Origin: Flavobacteriales bacterium
GTDB lineage: Bacteria > Bacteroidota > Bacteroidia > Flavobacteriales > UBA1820
Length of the DNA: 64,000 bases
Reading direction: 5' to 3'
NCBI GenBank assembly: GCA_003150615.1
Contig: QALN01000006.1
Location: forward strand, 1-64,000
Of this stretch, positions 33,434-42,636 are shown in pieces (the stretch's first letter is position 1; the number at the start of each line of letters is the position of its first letter). Under the pieces are notes generated by a model. That model saw only the letters and a list, made by a program, of their open reading frames with translations, was not told the DNA's origin and did no database searches. The translations under genes were made by a program, and so were the position numbers.

Positions 33434-33500
33434 TGGTCGTATGGAAATATTGTGTTGATTATGTTGTTTGTAAATGAAATTCGTTTGTCGGCCCCGGAGG

Positions 33501-34028
33501 TCATGCTATGCCGTTCTCCTTTATAAGCCGTACCAATGCTTCTCCCGATTCGTCTATACTGAGCGTTTCCACGGACAGTTCGAAATCCGCCATCTTGTAA
33601 TAACGCTCCCGTTGACTGAGGCTCTGCCGGACGTATTCCAACAGCTGGTCGCCGGTTTTCCCTTTCAGAAGAGGACGTTTCGTGCTGCTGCATGCCAGCC
33701 GTTCGGCCAGTACCAGCGGCGATGCGGACAGATATACCGATGTGCATTTTCCTTTCAAAAAGTCCATGTTGCCTTTGAAGCATGGTGTTCCGCCTCCCAG
33801 AGAGAGCACGAAGTTGTCTTCGTCGGCCATTATCTGGCGCAGATGAAAGCACTCCATTTCCCGGAATCCGCCTTCTCCGTAACGCCGGAATATTTCGGAC
33901 ACCGACATTTCCTCGATGTGTTCGATGTATTTGTCCAGGTCTATGGTTTTAAGCCCCAACATACGGTTGAGGTACTTGCCCATAGCGGTTTTGCCGCTGC
34001 CCATATAGCCCATCAGAACTATTTTCAT
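33501..34028 (-). CDS. aroK: Shikimate kinase
   Basis: A 175-residue P-loop kinase that phosphorylates shikimate at the 3-OH. Walker A is GYMGSGKTAMGK (residues 7-18), the shikimate-binding Asp is in DLDKYIE, and GGGTPC is the other canonical block. The lid motif is in the KRPLLKG region. Length is normal. Its start lies 9 bases past the stop of the efflux adaptor, so it is on that transcript, an unusual pairing of primary metabolism with an efflux operon. Confidence 0.94.
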   Translation of the reverse strand: MKIVLMGYMGSGKTAMGKYLNRMLGLKTIDLDKYIEHIEEMSVSEIFRRYGEGGFREMECFHLRQIMADEDNFVLSLGGGTPCFKGNMDFLKGKCTSVYLSASPLVLAERLACSSTKRPLLKGKTGDQLLEYVRQSLSQRERYYKMADFELSVETLSIDESGEALVRLIKENGIA

Positions 34029-34037
34029 GGCGTAGCT

Positions 34038-35315
34038 TTATTTTTTGCCCTTGGTGTCGCTTTTATCGGATGATGACTTGACGGTGCGGCCGTCGTCCAA
34101 TGTTTTGGATACTAGCGAATAAGGGCCGGTGATTATTGTCTGGTCTTTTTCTATGCCGGAGATAATCTCGATATTCTCATCGTCCTGGATGCCTGTTTCG
34201 ACGATATTGCGTTTGGCTTTGCCGTCGGCAAGAGTGAATACTATTTCTTTCGTATCGGTGGTTCCGCTCAGAGTGTCTTTGATCTGGCGTGTCGTCACGG
34301 CCTTTATAGGTACGGTGATTATGCTGTCCTTTTTCGAGGCTTCGATATCCACCGATGCGGTCATGCCAGGTTTGAACGGTGTATGCGGCATGTTTTTCGA
34401 TTGCGCCAGTTCACGGTACGAGTCTTCGAGAATGATTATCTGAACGTTGAAATTGGTAACCTGGTCGGCTGATGACGAAGCCGTGGTTTCGTTTGCCGCG
34501 GAAGAGCCTATTTCGGTAATCACGCCTTTGAATTTCTTACCCCAGTATGCATCCACTTCTATCGTGACCGGGTTGCCGACGGCGATTTTCACTATGTCGT
34601 TTTCGCCTACGGTTACCTCCACTTCCATAACGTCGAGATTGGCCACGCGTAGAACTTCGGTTCCGGCCATCTGTGCGGTACCTACCACGCGCTCTCCTTT
34701 TTCGACGTTAAGTTTTGATATCGTGCCGTCTATCGGTGCGTATATGCGCGTACGTGTGAGGTTGTCTTCCGCTTCCTTGAGTGAGGCGCGGGCCGATTCG
34801 AGGCTGGATTTGGATGCTTCGTACGTGAGTTTGGCTACCTTGTAGTTTGTTTCCGCCGTTTCCCAGTCGGCTTTGGCTATCGTTCCGCTTTCGAAAAGGG
34901 ATTTACTGCGGTTGTATTCGCTCTGCGATTCCTTTAGTTTGGCTGCGGACTGTTCGAGCGAGGCTACGGATTGCTGTACGGCTGCCTGCGCCCTGTTTAC
35001 TGCCGATATGTAGATGTCCGGTTTTATCTGTACCAGGAGCTGGCCTTTCTTCACTTCGTCGCCTTCGCGTACCGTCAGTTCGATTATCTCGCCCGATACT
35101 TCAGGCGCTATTTTTACCTCCGTTTCCGGTTTTATTTTTCCGGAGGCGGTAACGCTTTGTATTATCGTGTTGATACCGACGGGTTCGGTGGTAACGATGT
35201 CGATTTTTTCATTAGTGCCGAACACCCCGCAGCTTTTCATAAAAGCCAGTATTATTATAATGGCTACTATGCCGCCTGCGATGTAGTATCTTTTCTTTTT
35301 ATTGGAGGTTTTCAT
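34038..35315 (-). CDS. Efflux-pump periplasmic adaptor (MacA/HlyD type)
   Basis: A 425-residue membrane-fusion protein. One N-terminal helix (YIAGGIVAIIIILAFMKSCG) anchors it to the inner membrane. It then has the split lipoyl/beta-barrel architecture: GEIIELTVREGDEVKKGQLL, a long helical hairpin with SAAKLKESQSEYNRSKSLF, YAPIDGTISKLNVEKGERV and the later PGMTASVDIEA. Adaptors of this type join an inner-membrane transporter to a TolC-like channel, which is encoded directly upstream. Long coiled-coil hairpin fits MacA. No inner-membrane MacB-like ABC gene is in this group, so the partner transporter is encoded elsewhere or the group is incomplete here. Confidence 0.92.
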   Translation of the reverse strand: MKTSNKKKRYYIAGGIVAIIIILAFMKSCGVFGTNEKIDIVTTEPVGINTIIQSVTASGKIKPETEVKIAPEVSGEIIELTVREGDEVKKGQLLVQIKPDIYISAVNRAQAAVQQSVASLEQSAAKLKESQSEYNRSKSLFESGTIAKADWETAETNYKVAKLTYEASKSSLESARASLKEAEDNLTRTRIYAPIDGTISKLNVEKGERVVGTAQMAGTEVLRVANLDVMEVEVTVGENDIVKIAVGNPVTIEVDAYWGKKFKGVITEIGSSAANETTASSSADQVTNFNVQIIILEDSYRELAQSKNMPHTPFKPGMTASVDIEASKKDSIITVPIKAVTTRQIKDTLSGTTDTKEIVFTLADGKAKRNIVETGIQDDENIEIISGIEKDQTIITGPYSLVSKTLDDGRTVKSSSDKSDTKGKK

Positions 35316-35364
35316 TTTGAAACGACGGTATTTATAGTGTTGTTATGTTTTTGTGTTTTTGGAG

Positions 35365-36732
35365 TTAAAATTCTATTTTGCCTGTGTTGTAGAATTCAAG
35401 CAGTTTGGTTTTGAATATGTAATCGTATTTGGTGCGGAGCATATCGCTTTCACTTTTTAGCAAAAGGTTTTTGGCTGTTTCATAATCGAAAACGTTGAGA
35501 TTGCCCACTTCGAACTTTTTGGTGGCATAACGAAGGGCCTCGCGTGACGATTCGGCGGCTTTTACGGAAGCCAGATAACTTTTATACGAGCTTGTGGCGT
35601 CGGCGTATGCTTTTTCTACTTTCTGCTGGAGGTCGAGTTCGGCCTGCTGGAGGTTCAGCTTGGATATTTCAAAATTTATTTTGGAACGGCGTACCGCGCT
35701 GAACGTGCTCATTTTATTGAACAGCGGTATCGAGAGGCTCAGTCCGAGGCTCTGGCGCGCGTTGTTGTTCCATTGGTCGCCGATGGTTATCGGTTCGTTC
35801 GTCACGGGGTTTTTGTAGTCGAAAATGAAACTGTTGGACCATCCGTAGCTCAGCGACAGGGTCGGGGAGAACTGTCCTTTGGCTACAGCTATGTTTTTGC
35901 GCGACATTTCAATGTCCTTGCGTGCTTTCTGTATGTCGGGAAGCAGGGATACGGCATTGCTGTATATGTCCAGTGTGGAATTGTTCAGTATGCTCGAATG
36001 CTGTATGCCGTCGTATCCCGCCGTTTCTATTTCCAGTTCGTACGAAAGATCGAGGGCCAGAAGTTGTTTGAGTGTCAGGTATGCCAGTTCGACCTGGTTT
36101 CCGGCATCGACCATCGCCTGTTCGTCGCGCGCCATCGTAGCCTGTACCTCGTAAAGGTCTCCGGCAGCTTTTTTGCCTGATCGGAACAGTTGTTCGATAC
36201 GTTCTACCTGCATTTTCGACAGTTCCCACTGGCTTACTGTTATTTTTTTGTATTCCAGCGCGGCCAAGATGCTTATATATGCGCTTACGACATTGACGGA
36301 TACGTCGTTTAGTATTTTTTGGCTGGAAAATATTTTCGATGCGTGCGCGAGCTGCGAACGGCGGTACGTGTTGATGTCCCTCAATCCGTTGAATACGTTG
36401 AGTTGTGCATAGACGCCTACGCTCATGTTTTGCTGCTGGGAAGTGGTACGCTGGTTCGTGTTCGCGTCGAAGCTGAAACCGTGGTTGTAGTTATAGCTGG
36501 ACGATGCGCTAAGGGATGGCAGGAAAGCGCCCCATGCGTCTGTCTTGTCCACTTTTGCAAGCGATACGTCCTCGGCAGCCTGTTTGACGCTTATATTGTT
36601 TTTGAGTGCGTATTCGACGCATTGCTCCATCGTGGCTTTGCGGGGAAGCGAGTCTTTCTGCTGTTGTGCCCAGGTAAAAGCCGGCAGGAGTGCGACAGCG
36701 GAAATCAATAATGCTTTTTTTGATAGTGACAT
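35365..36732 (-). CDS. TolC-family outer-membrane channel
   Basis: A 455-residue outer-membrane factor. Signal peptide (LLISAVALLPAFTWAQ) precedes ATMEQCVEYALKNNISVKQA, the usual first repeat. Paired long helices with SLSAS-like beta hairpins, such as FLPSLSASSSYNYNHGFSF and SPTLSLSYGWSNSF, are the two halves of the trimeric barrel-tunnel. It forms the exit duct of a tripartite efflux system with the adaptor downstream (49-base gap). Length is in the family range. Upstream on the same strand is the SIMPL protein. Confidence 0.93.
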   Translation of the reverse strand: MSLSKKALLISAVALLPAFTWAQQQKDSLPRKATMEQCVEYALKNNISVKQAAEDVSLAKVDKTDAWGAFLPSLSASSSYNYNHGFSFDANTNQRTTSQQQNMSVGVYAQLNVFNGLRDINTYRRSQLAHASKIFSSQKILNDVSVNVVSAYISILAALEYKKITVSQWELSKMQVERIEQLFRSGKKAAGDLYEVQATMARDEQAMVDAGNQVELAYLTLKQLLALDLSYELEIETAGYDGIQHSSILNNSTLDIYSNAVSLLPDIQKARKDIEMSRKNIAVAKGQFSPTLSLSYGWSNSFIFDYKNPVTNEPITIGDQWNNNARQSLGLSLSIPLFNKMSTFSAVRRSKINFEISKLNLQQAELDLQQKVEKAYADATSSYKSYLASVKAAESSREALRYATKKFEVGNLNVFDYETAKNLLLKSESDMLRTKYDYIFKTKLLEFYNTGKIEF

Positions 36733-36809
36733 TTATGGCTTGATATATATATATTGTTATGTCTTTAATACATGGCCGGAATACAAGGCCGGCTGTTCCG
36801 GCCATGTGT

Positions 36810-37529
36810 TTACTTCCCGCTTTGTGCGGATTGGATTATTTCGAACGATGCCTGCAGGTCGAAAGTTATGGTTATGTCGTCGCTCTGCTCGAACGATTCG
36901 TACCTTTCGGCCATGTCGTTCACTGTGGCTTTTGCCGAGTACAGCGTCACTCCTGTGCCTACTATACGCGCCTGTACATACGCCCTGCCTGCACTGATGT
37001 AGAGTATGCGTCCTACTGAATCGCCCGTGCCGGAGAGTGTCTGCTGCGCGCTTTTTTTCGCGTCGGCCAATGCCTGGCTGCGGAGGCGTGCTTTTACCTC
37101 GTCTTCGCGCGAGTATTTGGCGCTGCTTATGTACACTCGTTCGATACCTTTGAAATCAAGCGCTTTGGCTATGGAATAAAATTCGCCGTAGCTGCCTGTC
37201 TTGAAACTGATGCGTTTTTTGATGAGTACCGTCTTGCCGTTGTCGGTCGAATTTGACGTGCTTTGGACTTTTACGTCTTTTTTGATGTCGATGCCGTTCT
37301 TTTTCAGTACATCCACTATCTGTTGTTCGAGACGTTCTATGTTTTGTTTGCCGAAAAATTCTTTCGTTTCGCCGAAAGCCACGGTTATTTCGAACGTGTC
37401 CGGTTGGACTTTTTCCTCGGCGTGTCCGGATATTTCTATGCGCGGAGTGTTTTGGAAATCAGTCCTCTGAGCTTTTGCCGGGGCGCAGACGAGCACCGCA
37501 GCGGCCATTGCAACTAGTGTCTTTTTCAT
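36810..37529 (-). CDS. Periplasmic SIMPL (DUF541) domain protein
   Basis: A 239-residue protein with a signal peptide (LVAMAAAVLVCAPAKA), no lipobox and a SIMPL domain: IEISGHAEEKVQPDTFEITVAFGE at the start, QQIVDVLKKNGIDIKKDVKVQSTS in the middle. Members of this family are periplasmic and form oligomeric rings in several bacteria; their role is ill-defined, some linked to oxidative stress. The start was set at 37529 since the ATG two codons upstream has no advantage. First gene of the group SIMPL-TolC-adaptor-aroK-fabG. Confidence 0.87.
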   Translation of the reverse strand: MKKTLVAMAAAVLVCAPAKAQRTDFQNTPRIEISGHAEEKVQPDTFEITVAFGETKEFFGKQNIERLEQQIVDVLKKNGIDIKKDVKVQSTSNSTDNGKTVLIKKRISFKTGSYGEFYSIAKALDFKGIERVYISSAKYSREDEVKARLRSQALADAKKSAQQTLSGTGDSVGRILYISAGRAYVQARIVGTGVTLYSAKATVNDMAERYESFEQSDDITITFDLQASFEIIQSAQSGK

Positions 37530-37646
37530 GATCATATAAGTTTTTTCAGGGTTAATAAACTACATATTTTACAAAGTAAAACACTATTGCCCGGATAATG
37601 ACTTAACGAAATGCTAAATTAAGACAATTTCATCATTTTCATTCGC

Positions 37647-37654
37647 TATTTTTG
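37647..37654 (+). promoter_or_regulatory. Candidate -7 element (TATTTTTG)
   Basis: Matches TAnnTTTG and ends 42 bases before the ATG of the methyltransferase gene at 37697. Confidence 0.5.
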
Positions 37655-37696
37655 CAAAACTTATACGTACGACGTTGAAAAAACATAAAAAAACTT

Positions 37697-38239
37697 ATGT
37701 ATATGCATAAACTTTCCGCTTCGCAGTTGAACAGGCCTACTCCGGAGGAATTCATCCGTATGCCGCGAAGGCCCCTGTACGTAATTCTGGACAATGTCCG
37801 GAGCCTTAACAATATAGGTTCCGTGTTCCGTACATGCGACGCTTTTGCCGTAGAAAAACTTTTCCTGTGCGGGATAACGGCCTGCCCGCCGCACCGCGAT
37901 ATACAGCGCACGGCTTTGGGGGCTACGGAAACAGTGGCATGGGAATATTTTGAAAATACGGCGCAGGCGGTGGAAAAACTGAAAAACGAAGGCGTGCGGG
38001 TATATGCCGTCGAACAAGTGCAAGGCAGTGTCTCTTTGGACGATTTCGAGGTGGAAAAAGGCGTCCGTTATGCGCTTGTGCTGGGAAATGAAGTGTTCGG
38101 TGTGGCTCAGGATGTGGTGGATATGTGCCACGGGGCATTGGAGGTTCCGCAGGAAGGAACCAAGCATTCGCTCAATGTGGCGGTGTGTGCCGGAGTAGTG
38201 ACCTGGGATTTGTTTATGAAAATGCGCAGGCTCGGATGA
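37697..38239 (+). CDS. TrmH-family (SpoU) RNA methyltransferase
   Basis: A 180-residue SPOUT methyltransferase, about the size of TrmL/YibK-like enzymes. The three SpoU motifs are visible: NNIGSVFRTCDAF, ALVLGNEVFGVAQDVVDMC and SLNVAVCAGVVTWDL. The knot fold binds S-adenosylmethionine and methylates the 2'-O of tRNA or rRNA ribose; the exact target cannot be told. It lacks an N-terminal L30e-like domain. Start at 37697 (MYMHKL); a second ATG two codons later is possible. Confidence 0.9.
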   Translation: MYMHKLSASQLNRPTPEEFIRMPRRPLYVILDNVRSLNNIGSVFRTCDAFAVEKLFLCGITACPPHRDIQRTALGATETVAWEYFENTAQAVEKLKNEGVRVYAVEQVQGSVSLDDFEVEKGVRYALVLGNEVFGVAQDVVDMCHGALEVPQEGTKHSLNVAVCAGVVTWDLFMKMRRLG

Positions 38240-38399
38240 GAGGAAGAACAATAGATATCAAACGCCGAACGGCACAGGCCGGCGCTGTGTTGGTATTGTG
38301 CGCCTGAACGGCCTGGTTAAGTATAAAACTTTCGGAATACGTATCGTACGGCTTGAAATCGACCGTACAAACCGCTCTGTCGGATAAAAAACACGCGTT

Positions 38400-39236
38400 A
38401 TGAAAACGGAAAAATTGTACGTGATTGCATTTTCACCCACCGGTACGTCGCGTGCCGTGGCTTCGGCCATAGCCTCCGGTACGGGGATATGCGAAACGGA
38501 ATATATAGACCTTGGCAAACCTGGTTCAAAACCTGAAATTACACTTCCTGAAAATGCCGTAGCAGTCATATCCGTGCCTGTTTACGGCGGAATGGCCGCA
38601 CCTGTGGCTATGGAACGTCTGGCGGGTATAAAAGGAGTGGGAACGCCGGTCGTGCTCGTTGCCGTTTACGGTAACCGTTCGTACGGCAAGGCGCTGGAAC
38701 ATCTTTCCGTATTTGCAGCGGAGAGCGGATTCGTGCCTGTGGCCGCAGGTGCGTTCGTGGGCGAGCATTCTTACAGTACGCCGTCGAGACCCATTGCCGA
38801 AGGCCGGCCCGACGGGTCAGACATAGCTTGTGCCGAGGCTCTGGGACGGGCAGTGTCCGAAAAGTTGTCTTCGGCTGACGGTTTGCCGGATGCGATAGAC
38901 GTAACGCGGATGAAACGTCCGCCCAGTCCCGTTTTGTCCGTGCTGAGATTCATGTACACGGCACTCAGGATACGCCGCAGGCAGAAGAAAAATCCTGTGC
39001 CGGTGATGCCGGTTACTGATACGGGCTTGTGTACGCATTGCGGCAGGTGTGTGCGGATGTGCCCCACTGGAGCGATAGAAAAAGGCCGGGAACTTTTCAC
39101 CGATTCCGGGTTGTGCATAAAGTGTTGTGCCTGCGTGAAAGGATGCCCTTCATCGGCGCGTACGTTGGAAAGCCCATATGCGCGTGTGTTGTCGGAGTGT
39201 TTTTCAAAGAGGAAAGCCCCTGCCGTTTTGGTATGA
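38400..39236 (+). CDS. Flavodoxin-ferredoxin fusion (EFR1-type)
   Basis: A 278-residue protein. The first part is flavodoxin-like (about 1-180), beginning MKTEKLYVIAFSPTGTSRAV, a phosphate loop for FMN. The C-terminal part has two 4Fe-4S clusters: CTHCGRCVRMCPTGAIEKG and CIKCCACVKGCPSSART. This is the EFR1 family of anaerobes, thought to carry electrons between ferredoxin pools and an unknown acceptor. Nothing nearby identifies the partner. It stands on the strand facing the sulfatase-maturase gene, with 82 bases between their ends. Confidence 0.87.
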   Translation: MKTEKLYVIAFSPTGTSRAVASAIASGTGICETEYIDLGKPGSKPEITLPENAVAVISVPVYGGMAAPVAMERLAGIKGVGTPVVLVAVYGNRSYGKALEHLSVFAAESGFVPVAAGAFVGEHSYSTPSRPIAEGRPDGSDIACAEALGRAVSEKLSSADGLPDAIDVTRMKRPPSPVLSVLRFMYTALRIRRRQKKNPVPVMPVTDTGLCTHCGRCVRMCPTGAIEKGRELFTDSGLCIKCCACVKGCPSSARTLESPYARVLSECFSKRKAPAVLV

Positions 39237-39318
39237 AAACTGCCGGACCGGCTATTGTGCGCGCCAGAGGCGGGTTGTGCCGTAATGGTTTTAATGTGGC
39301 CCGGGCAGTGTGAAAAGA

Positions 39319-40527
39319 TCAGAATTTTACATCTTTTACCGCCAGGACATTGCGTCCTGCGGCCAGTTCCCCGGCCATGAATGTAAAGTACCTTTCGGTT
39401 CGCGAGAAAAAGAATTTGTATCCCCGGCACAGGTAGTTCACGTTGCGCCCGGGCTCGCCCGAAGGGGTTATCCTGTTTTTGGGGCATTCGCCGTTGCAGA
39501 TGTTTAGGTAGCGGCATTGGCGGCAGGTGCGCGGCAGGCTTTTTGTTTTGGCCTCGCCGAATGTTTTTTGCGCAGGGCTTTCGCGCAAGTCGCGCAGGTT
39601 GTCGCCGGCGATATTTCCCAAAAGATATTCAGGAAACACGAAATGGTCGCAGCTGTACACGTCGCCGTTGTATTCCAGAGCCAGCGCATGGCCGCATTTT
39701 TTTGCGAAATAACAGTTGCCCGGTTCGCGTCCTACGTATCCGGCCAATACGGCGTCGAATATGTTGACGAAAAAATCGCCTACGTCGTTTCTGACCCAAC
39801 GGAAAAATATGTCGCACAGGAAACGCCCCCATGTGTCTGGAAGTACGCTCCATGGTGTAAGCCGGGCGTTTTCGGCCCCTTCTCCGGCGCATAGTCCCCC
39901 GGAAGGGTCGGTACGTTCCACTACCGGGGTGAACTGTACGAAACGAGCTCCGGTGGAACGGAAAAAATCGTACACTTCCAACGGGCGGCGGGAGTTGTAG
40001 TCGTTTACGGCACACAGGACGTTGAATTCCACTCCTTCGCCTTTGAGCATTTCCATGCCGCGCATGACGTCGGCGAAAGAACCCTGTCCTCCCGTTTTCT
40101 TGCGGTACATGTCGTGGCAGTCCTCGGGGCCGTCGAGCGATATGCCTACCAGAAAACCGTTTTCGCGGAAAAACGAGCACCATTTCCTGTCCAAAAGCAG
40201 CCCGTTGGTCTGTATGGTGTTGACTATGTTGTGGCCCGCGCCGTATTTACGCTGGAGTTCGAGTGCGCGGCGGAAAAAGTCCGTGCCGCACAGCATGGCT
40301 TCCCCGCCATGCCAGTTGAACAGCACGTCCGGGGAGTTTTGCGCCGCTATGTAGCGGGAAATGAACATTTCGAGCATGCGCTCGTCCATTCGGTTGGTGC
40401 CCTTTGGGTAATATTTGCTCTTTTCCAGATAATAGCAGTATTCGCAACGCATGTTGCATGCGCTCGAAGCGGGTTTTGCCACCAGGTAAAGCGGCGAGAG
40501 GAACGGATAAAACGTGCCGTTGTCCAT
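39319..40527 (-). CDS. Anaerobic sulfatase-maturating enzyme (radical SAM)
   Basis: A 402-residue radical SAM enzyme that oxidises the active-site Ser or Cys of a sulfatase to formylglycine without oxygen. The radical cluster motif is CNMRCEYC (Cys24, Cys28, Cys31). The C-terminal SPASM region has additional cysteines: CGHALALEYNGDVYSCDHFVFPEYLLGN, then CRQCRYLNICNGECPKNR and YLCRGYKFFF. The sulfatase gene is divergent at 40681, which carries a Ser-type motif that this class modifies. It is a likely match. Length fits the family (about 370-400). Confidence 0.93.
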   Translation of the reverse strand: MDNGTFYPFLSPLYLVAKPASSACNMRCEYCYYLEKSKYYPKGTNRMDERMLEMFISRYIAAQNSPDVLFNWHGGEAMLCGTDFFRRALELQRKYGAGHNIVNTIQTNGLLLDRKWCSFFRENGFLVGISLDGPEDCHDMYRKKTGGQGSFADVMRGMEMLKGEGVEFNVLCAVNDYNSRRPLEVYDFFRSTGARFVQFTPVVERTDPSGGLCAGEGAENARLTPWSVLPDTWGRFLCDIFFRWVRNDVGDFFVNIFDAVLAGYVGREPGNCYFAKKCGHALALEYNGDVYSCDHFVFPEYLLGNIAGDNLRDLRESPAQKTFGEAKTKSLPRTCRQCRYLNICNGECPKNRITPSGEPGRNVNYLCRGYKFFFSRTERYFTFMAGELAAGRNVLAVKDVKF

Positions 40528-40638
40528 GTCGTGAAAGGTTATTCCTATGGTTTAAAGCGTACGCTGATATATTTTTTAAATTTTTCCGCTAAAATAGTGA
40601 ATATTGCAGTTGTGATATGAAAAATTTGTTTAAATGGC

Positions 40639-40646
40639 TATATTTG
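40639..40646 (+). promoter_or_regulatory. Candidate -7 element (TATATTTG) for the sulfatase
   Basis: Matches TAnnTTTG and ends 34 bases before the sulfatase ATG at 40681. No clear -33 at the usual spacing. Confidence 0.55.
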
Positions 40647-40680
40647 TCATCTGCATAACATCAAATCAAAAAAAATATTC

Positions 40681-42255
40681 ATGAACAAAGTAAGACAAAT
40701 TTCCCTGTGTACTGCAGGGTTGCTTCCGCTTGCGCATTCGAATGCGCAGGCATCTCAGGAGCAGGCGCAAAGGCCGAACGTAGTCTTTATCTTTACCGAC
40801 GACCATGCGGCTAACGCCATATCGGCGTACAATAAAACTCTGCTCAAAACTCCCAACATGGACCGTCTTGCTGAAGAAGGCATGGTATTCGACAATTGTT
40901 TCGCAACGAATTCCATTTCGACGCCGTCGCGTGCCACGATATTAACCGGGAAGCACAGCCATATGAACGGCGTGCCTATTTTCAACGAGTTCGACGGCAG
41001 CCAGCAGACGTTCCCTAAATTGTTGCAGCAGGCGGGCTATTCCACAGCCATGATAGGCAAATGGCATCTCACGTCCGATCCCACAGGTTTCGACTACTGG
41101 GAGATATTCCCCGGACAGGGACAGTACTATAACCCGATAATGTACACCAAAGACGGCGGAACGCGCTATAAAGGCGGATATGCTACCAATCTGGTTGCCG
41201 ACAAGACGATAGAATTCATTGAAAACGCTCCAAAGGACAAGCCTTTCTTCGTGATGAGCCAGCACAAGGCTCCTCATCGTCCGTTCCAGCCTCGTCCCGA
41301 CCTGCGCGAGAAGTACAAGGACAGAACGTTCCCTTTGCCTGAAACATTCTGGGACGACTATGCAACGCGTGAAGCGGCGTTGAAAGACAACAAGATGGCT
41401 CTTTCCAATTCGTTTACCAACAATGACCTGAAGCTTACGCCTCCTCCGGGACTTCCGGCCGATTCGCTGGCAAAATGGCTGGCGACTTCTCCTCAGGAGC
41501 TTGTGGTTGATGGCAGGAAACTGACGGGCCGTGAGCTGATACAGTACAAATACAACCGCTATATGCAGGATTATCTGGCGTGCGTAGAGGCTGTGGATGA
41601 GAGCATAGGTCAGGTGCTCGACTACCTGAAAAAGACGGGACTGGATAAAAATACTATAGTGATTTATTCGTCGGACCAGGGTTTTTTCCTCGGAGAACAC
41701 GGACTGTTCGACAAGCGTTACATGTATGAAGAGAGCATAAAGATGCCTTTCATCATACGTTGGCCTGGGGTTGTAAAACCTGGTACGCGTTGTGAAGATA
41801 TGGTGACGAACGTGGATTTCGCCGAGACATTCCTCGATATGGCCGGTGTAGAGGCTCCTGCCGATATGCAGGGCCGCAGTTTTGTTCCTCTGCTCAAGGG
41901 TGAAAAGCCTGAGGACTGGCCTACGTCGTTTTACTACCGTTATTATCACGATCCTAACGAACACGGTACGCCGGCGCATTACGGGGTGCGTACCGAGCGT
42001 TATAAGCTTATTTATTTCTGGAGGCTCGGTCACTGGGAACTGTTCGATCTGAAGAACGATCCGAACGAGATGGTCAATCTGTACGGCAACAAGAAATACG
42101 CTAAAGTGCAGAAAGAACTTACCAAAGAACTTTACCGTTTGAAAAAACAGGTGGGAGATGAAGATCAGTTTGCAAATTACGATCTGAAGAGCGGTATCGT
42201 TCCGCGTGATAAATATGCTAAGGATATGAAGATTGCGATACGGCACGATATGTAG
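40681..42255 (+). CDS. Exported S1-family sulfatase, Ser-type
   Basis: A 524-residue sulfatase with a signal peptide ending near ...PLAHSNAQA. The active-site motif is NSISTPSRATILTGKHSH, where Ser80 in S-x-P-S-R is converted to formylglycine. Metal ligands include Asp40/Asp41 in FTDDHA and the later block SDQGFFLGEHG. FVMSQHKAPHRPFQPRPD and the C-terminal NDPNEMVNLYG resemble the S1_11 type N-acetylglucosamine-6-O-sulfatases, which act on mucin or glycosaminoglycan; that subfamily call is an inference. Paired with the maturase upstream, which it needs. Probably periplasmic. Confidence 0.9.
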   Translation: MNKVRQISLCTAGLLPLAHSNAQASQEQAQRPNVVFIFTDDHAANAISAYNKTLLKTPNMDRLAEEGMVFDNCFATNSISTPSRATILTGKHSHMNGVPIFNEFDGSQQTFPKLLQQAGYSTAMIGKWHLTSDPTGFDYWEIFPGQGQYYNPIMYTKDGGTRYKGGYATNLVADKTIEFIENAPKDKPFFVMSQHKAPHRPFQPRPDLREKYKDRTFPLPETFWDDYATREAALKDNKMALSNSFTNNDLKLTPPPGLPADSLAKWLATSPQELVVDGRKLTGRELIQYKYNRYMQDYLACVEAVDESIGQVLDYLKKTGLDKNTIVIYSSDQGFFLGEHGLFDKRYMYEESIKMPFIIRWPGVVKPGTRCEDMVTNVDFAETFLDMAGVEAPADMQGRSFVPLLKGEKPEDWPTSFYYRYYHDPNEHGTPAHYGVRTERYKLIYFWRLGHWELFDLKNDPNEMVNLYGNKKYAKVQKELTKELYRLKKQVGDEDQFANYDLKSGIVPRDKYAKDMKIAIRHDM

Positions 42256-42285
42256 TACGGGTGATATTCGCTCATATTAAAACGC

Positions 42286-42324
42286 GGCAAAAAAGCCCCG
42301 GTCCGTGGTCGGGGCTTTTTTGCC
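42286..42324 (+). terminator. Terminator of the sulfatase gene
   Basis: A perfect 15-bp stem (42286-42300 with 42310-42324) with a 9-base loop, containing A6 and T6 in the arms; bidirectional. Confidence 0.9.
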
Positions 42325-42580
42325 ACGTTTGCTGATTGTGTGTCATGTTCGCCGGTATGGACGGGCCCGTGGCAGGGAAAGGGACTTGTTCGGTTCTTCG
42401 TATTGTGTAGAAAATACGGTAAACCGGAATATGTTTCAGGTGTATTTGCCGTTGTGTCAGAATGGTAAAATGAAGGATTGCTTTAACTGTGTGTTTTTTC
42501 CCGTGCAGATGCGTCGGAGGGTGGTTTCCTATCCGATATGATATGATGCGTCCTGTTCGGAGGTTTATGGTTCCGTGAAT
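42325..42580. other. Intergenic stretch with nothing recognised
   Basis: Between the sulfatase terminator and the TonB-type gene terminator. Short open frames occur, but none with a protein-like pattern or a plausible start, and no RNA structure was recognised. Confidence 0.4.
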
Positions 42581-42585
42581 AAAAA

Positions 42586-42610
42586 AACCGCAGCCGGAAC
42601 GGCTGCGGTT
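42586..42610 (-). terminator. Terminator of the TonB-type gene
   Basis: A 10-bp stem (AACCGCAGCC with GGCTGCGGTT) with a 5-base loop; the minus strand continues into T7. Confidence 0.88.
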
Positions 42611-42636
42611 GTATTTTCATTACGCTTTGGCAGATA

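Noticed and set aside
40942..42246. A 434-residue open frame on the minus strand
   Set aside because: It lies opposite the sulfatase gene, which has intact catalytic motifs; the reverse frame is basic and composition-biased as expected of an antisense shadow.
42305..42541. A 78-residue open frame after the sulfatase
   Set aside because: It overlaps the sulfatase terminator, has unusual composition and no conserved feature.
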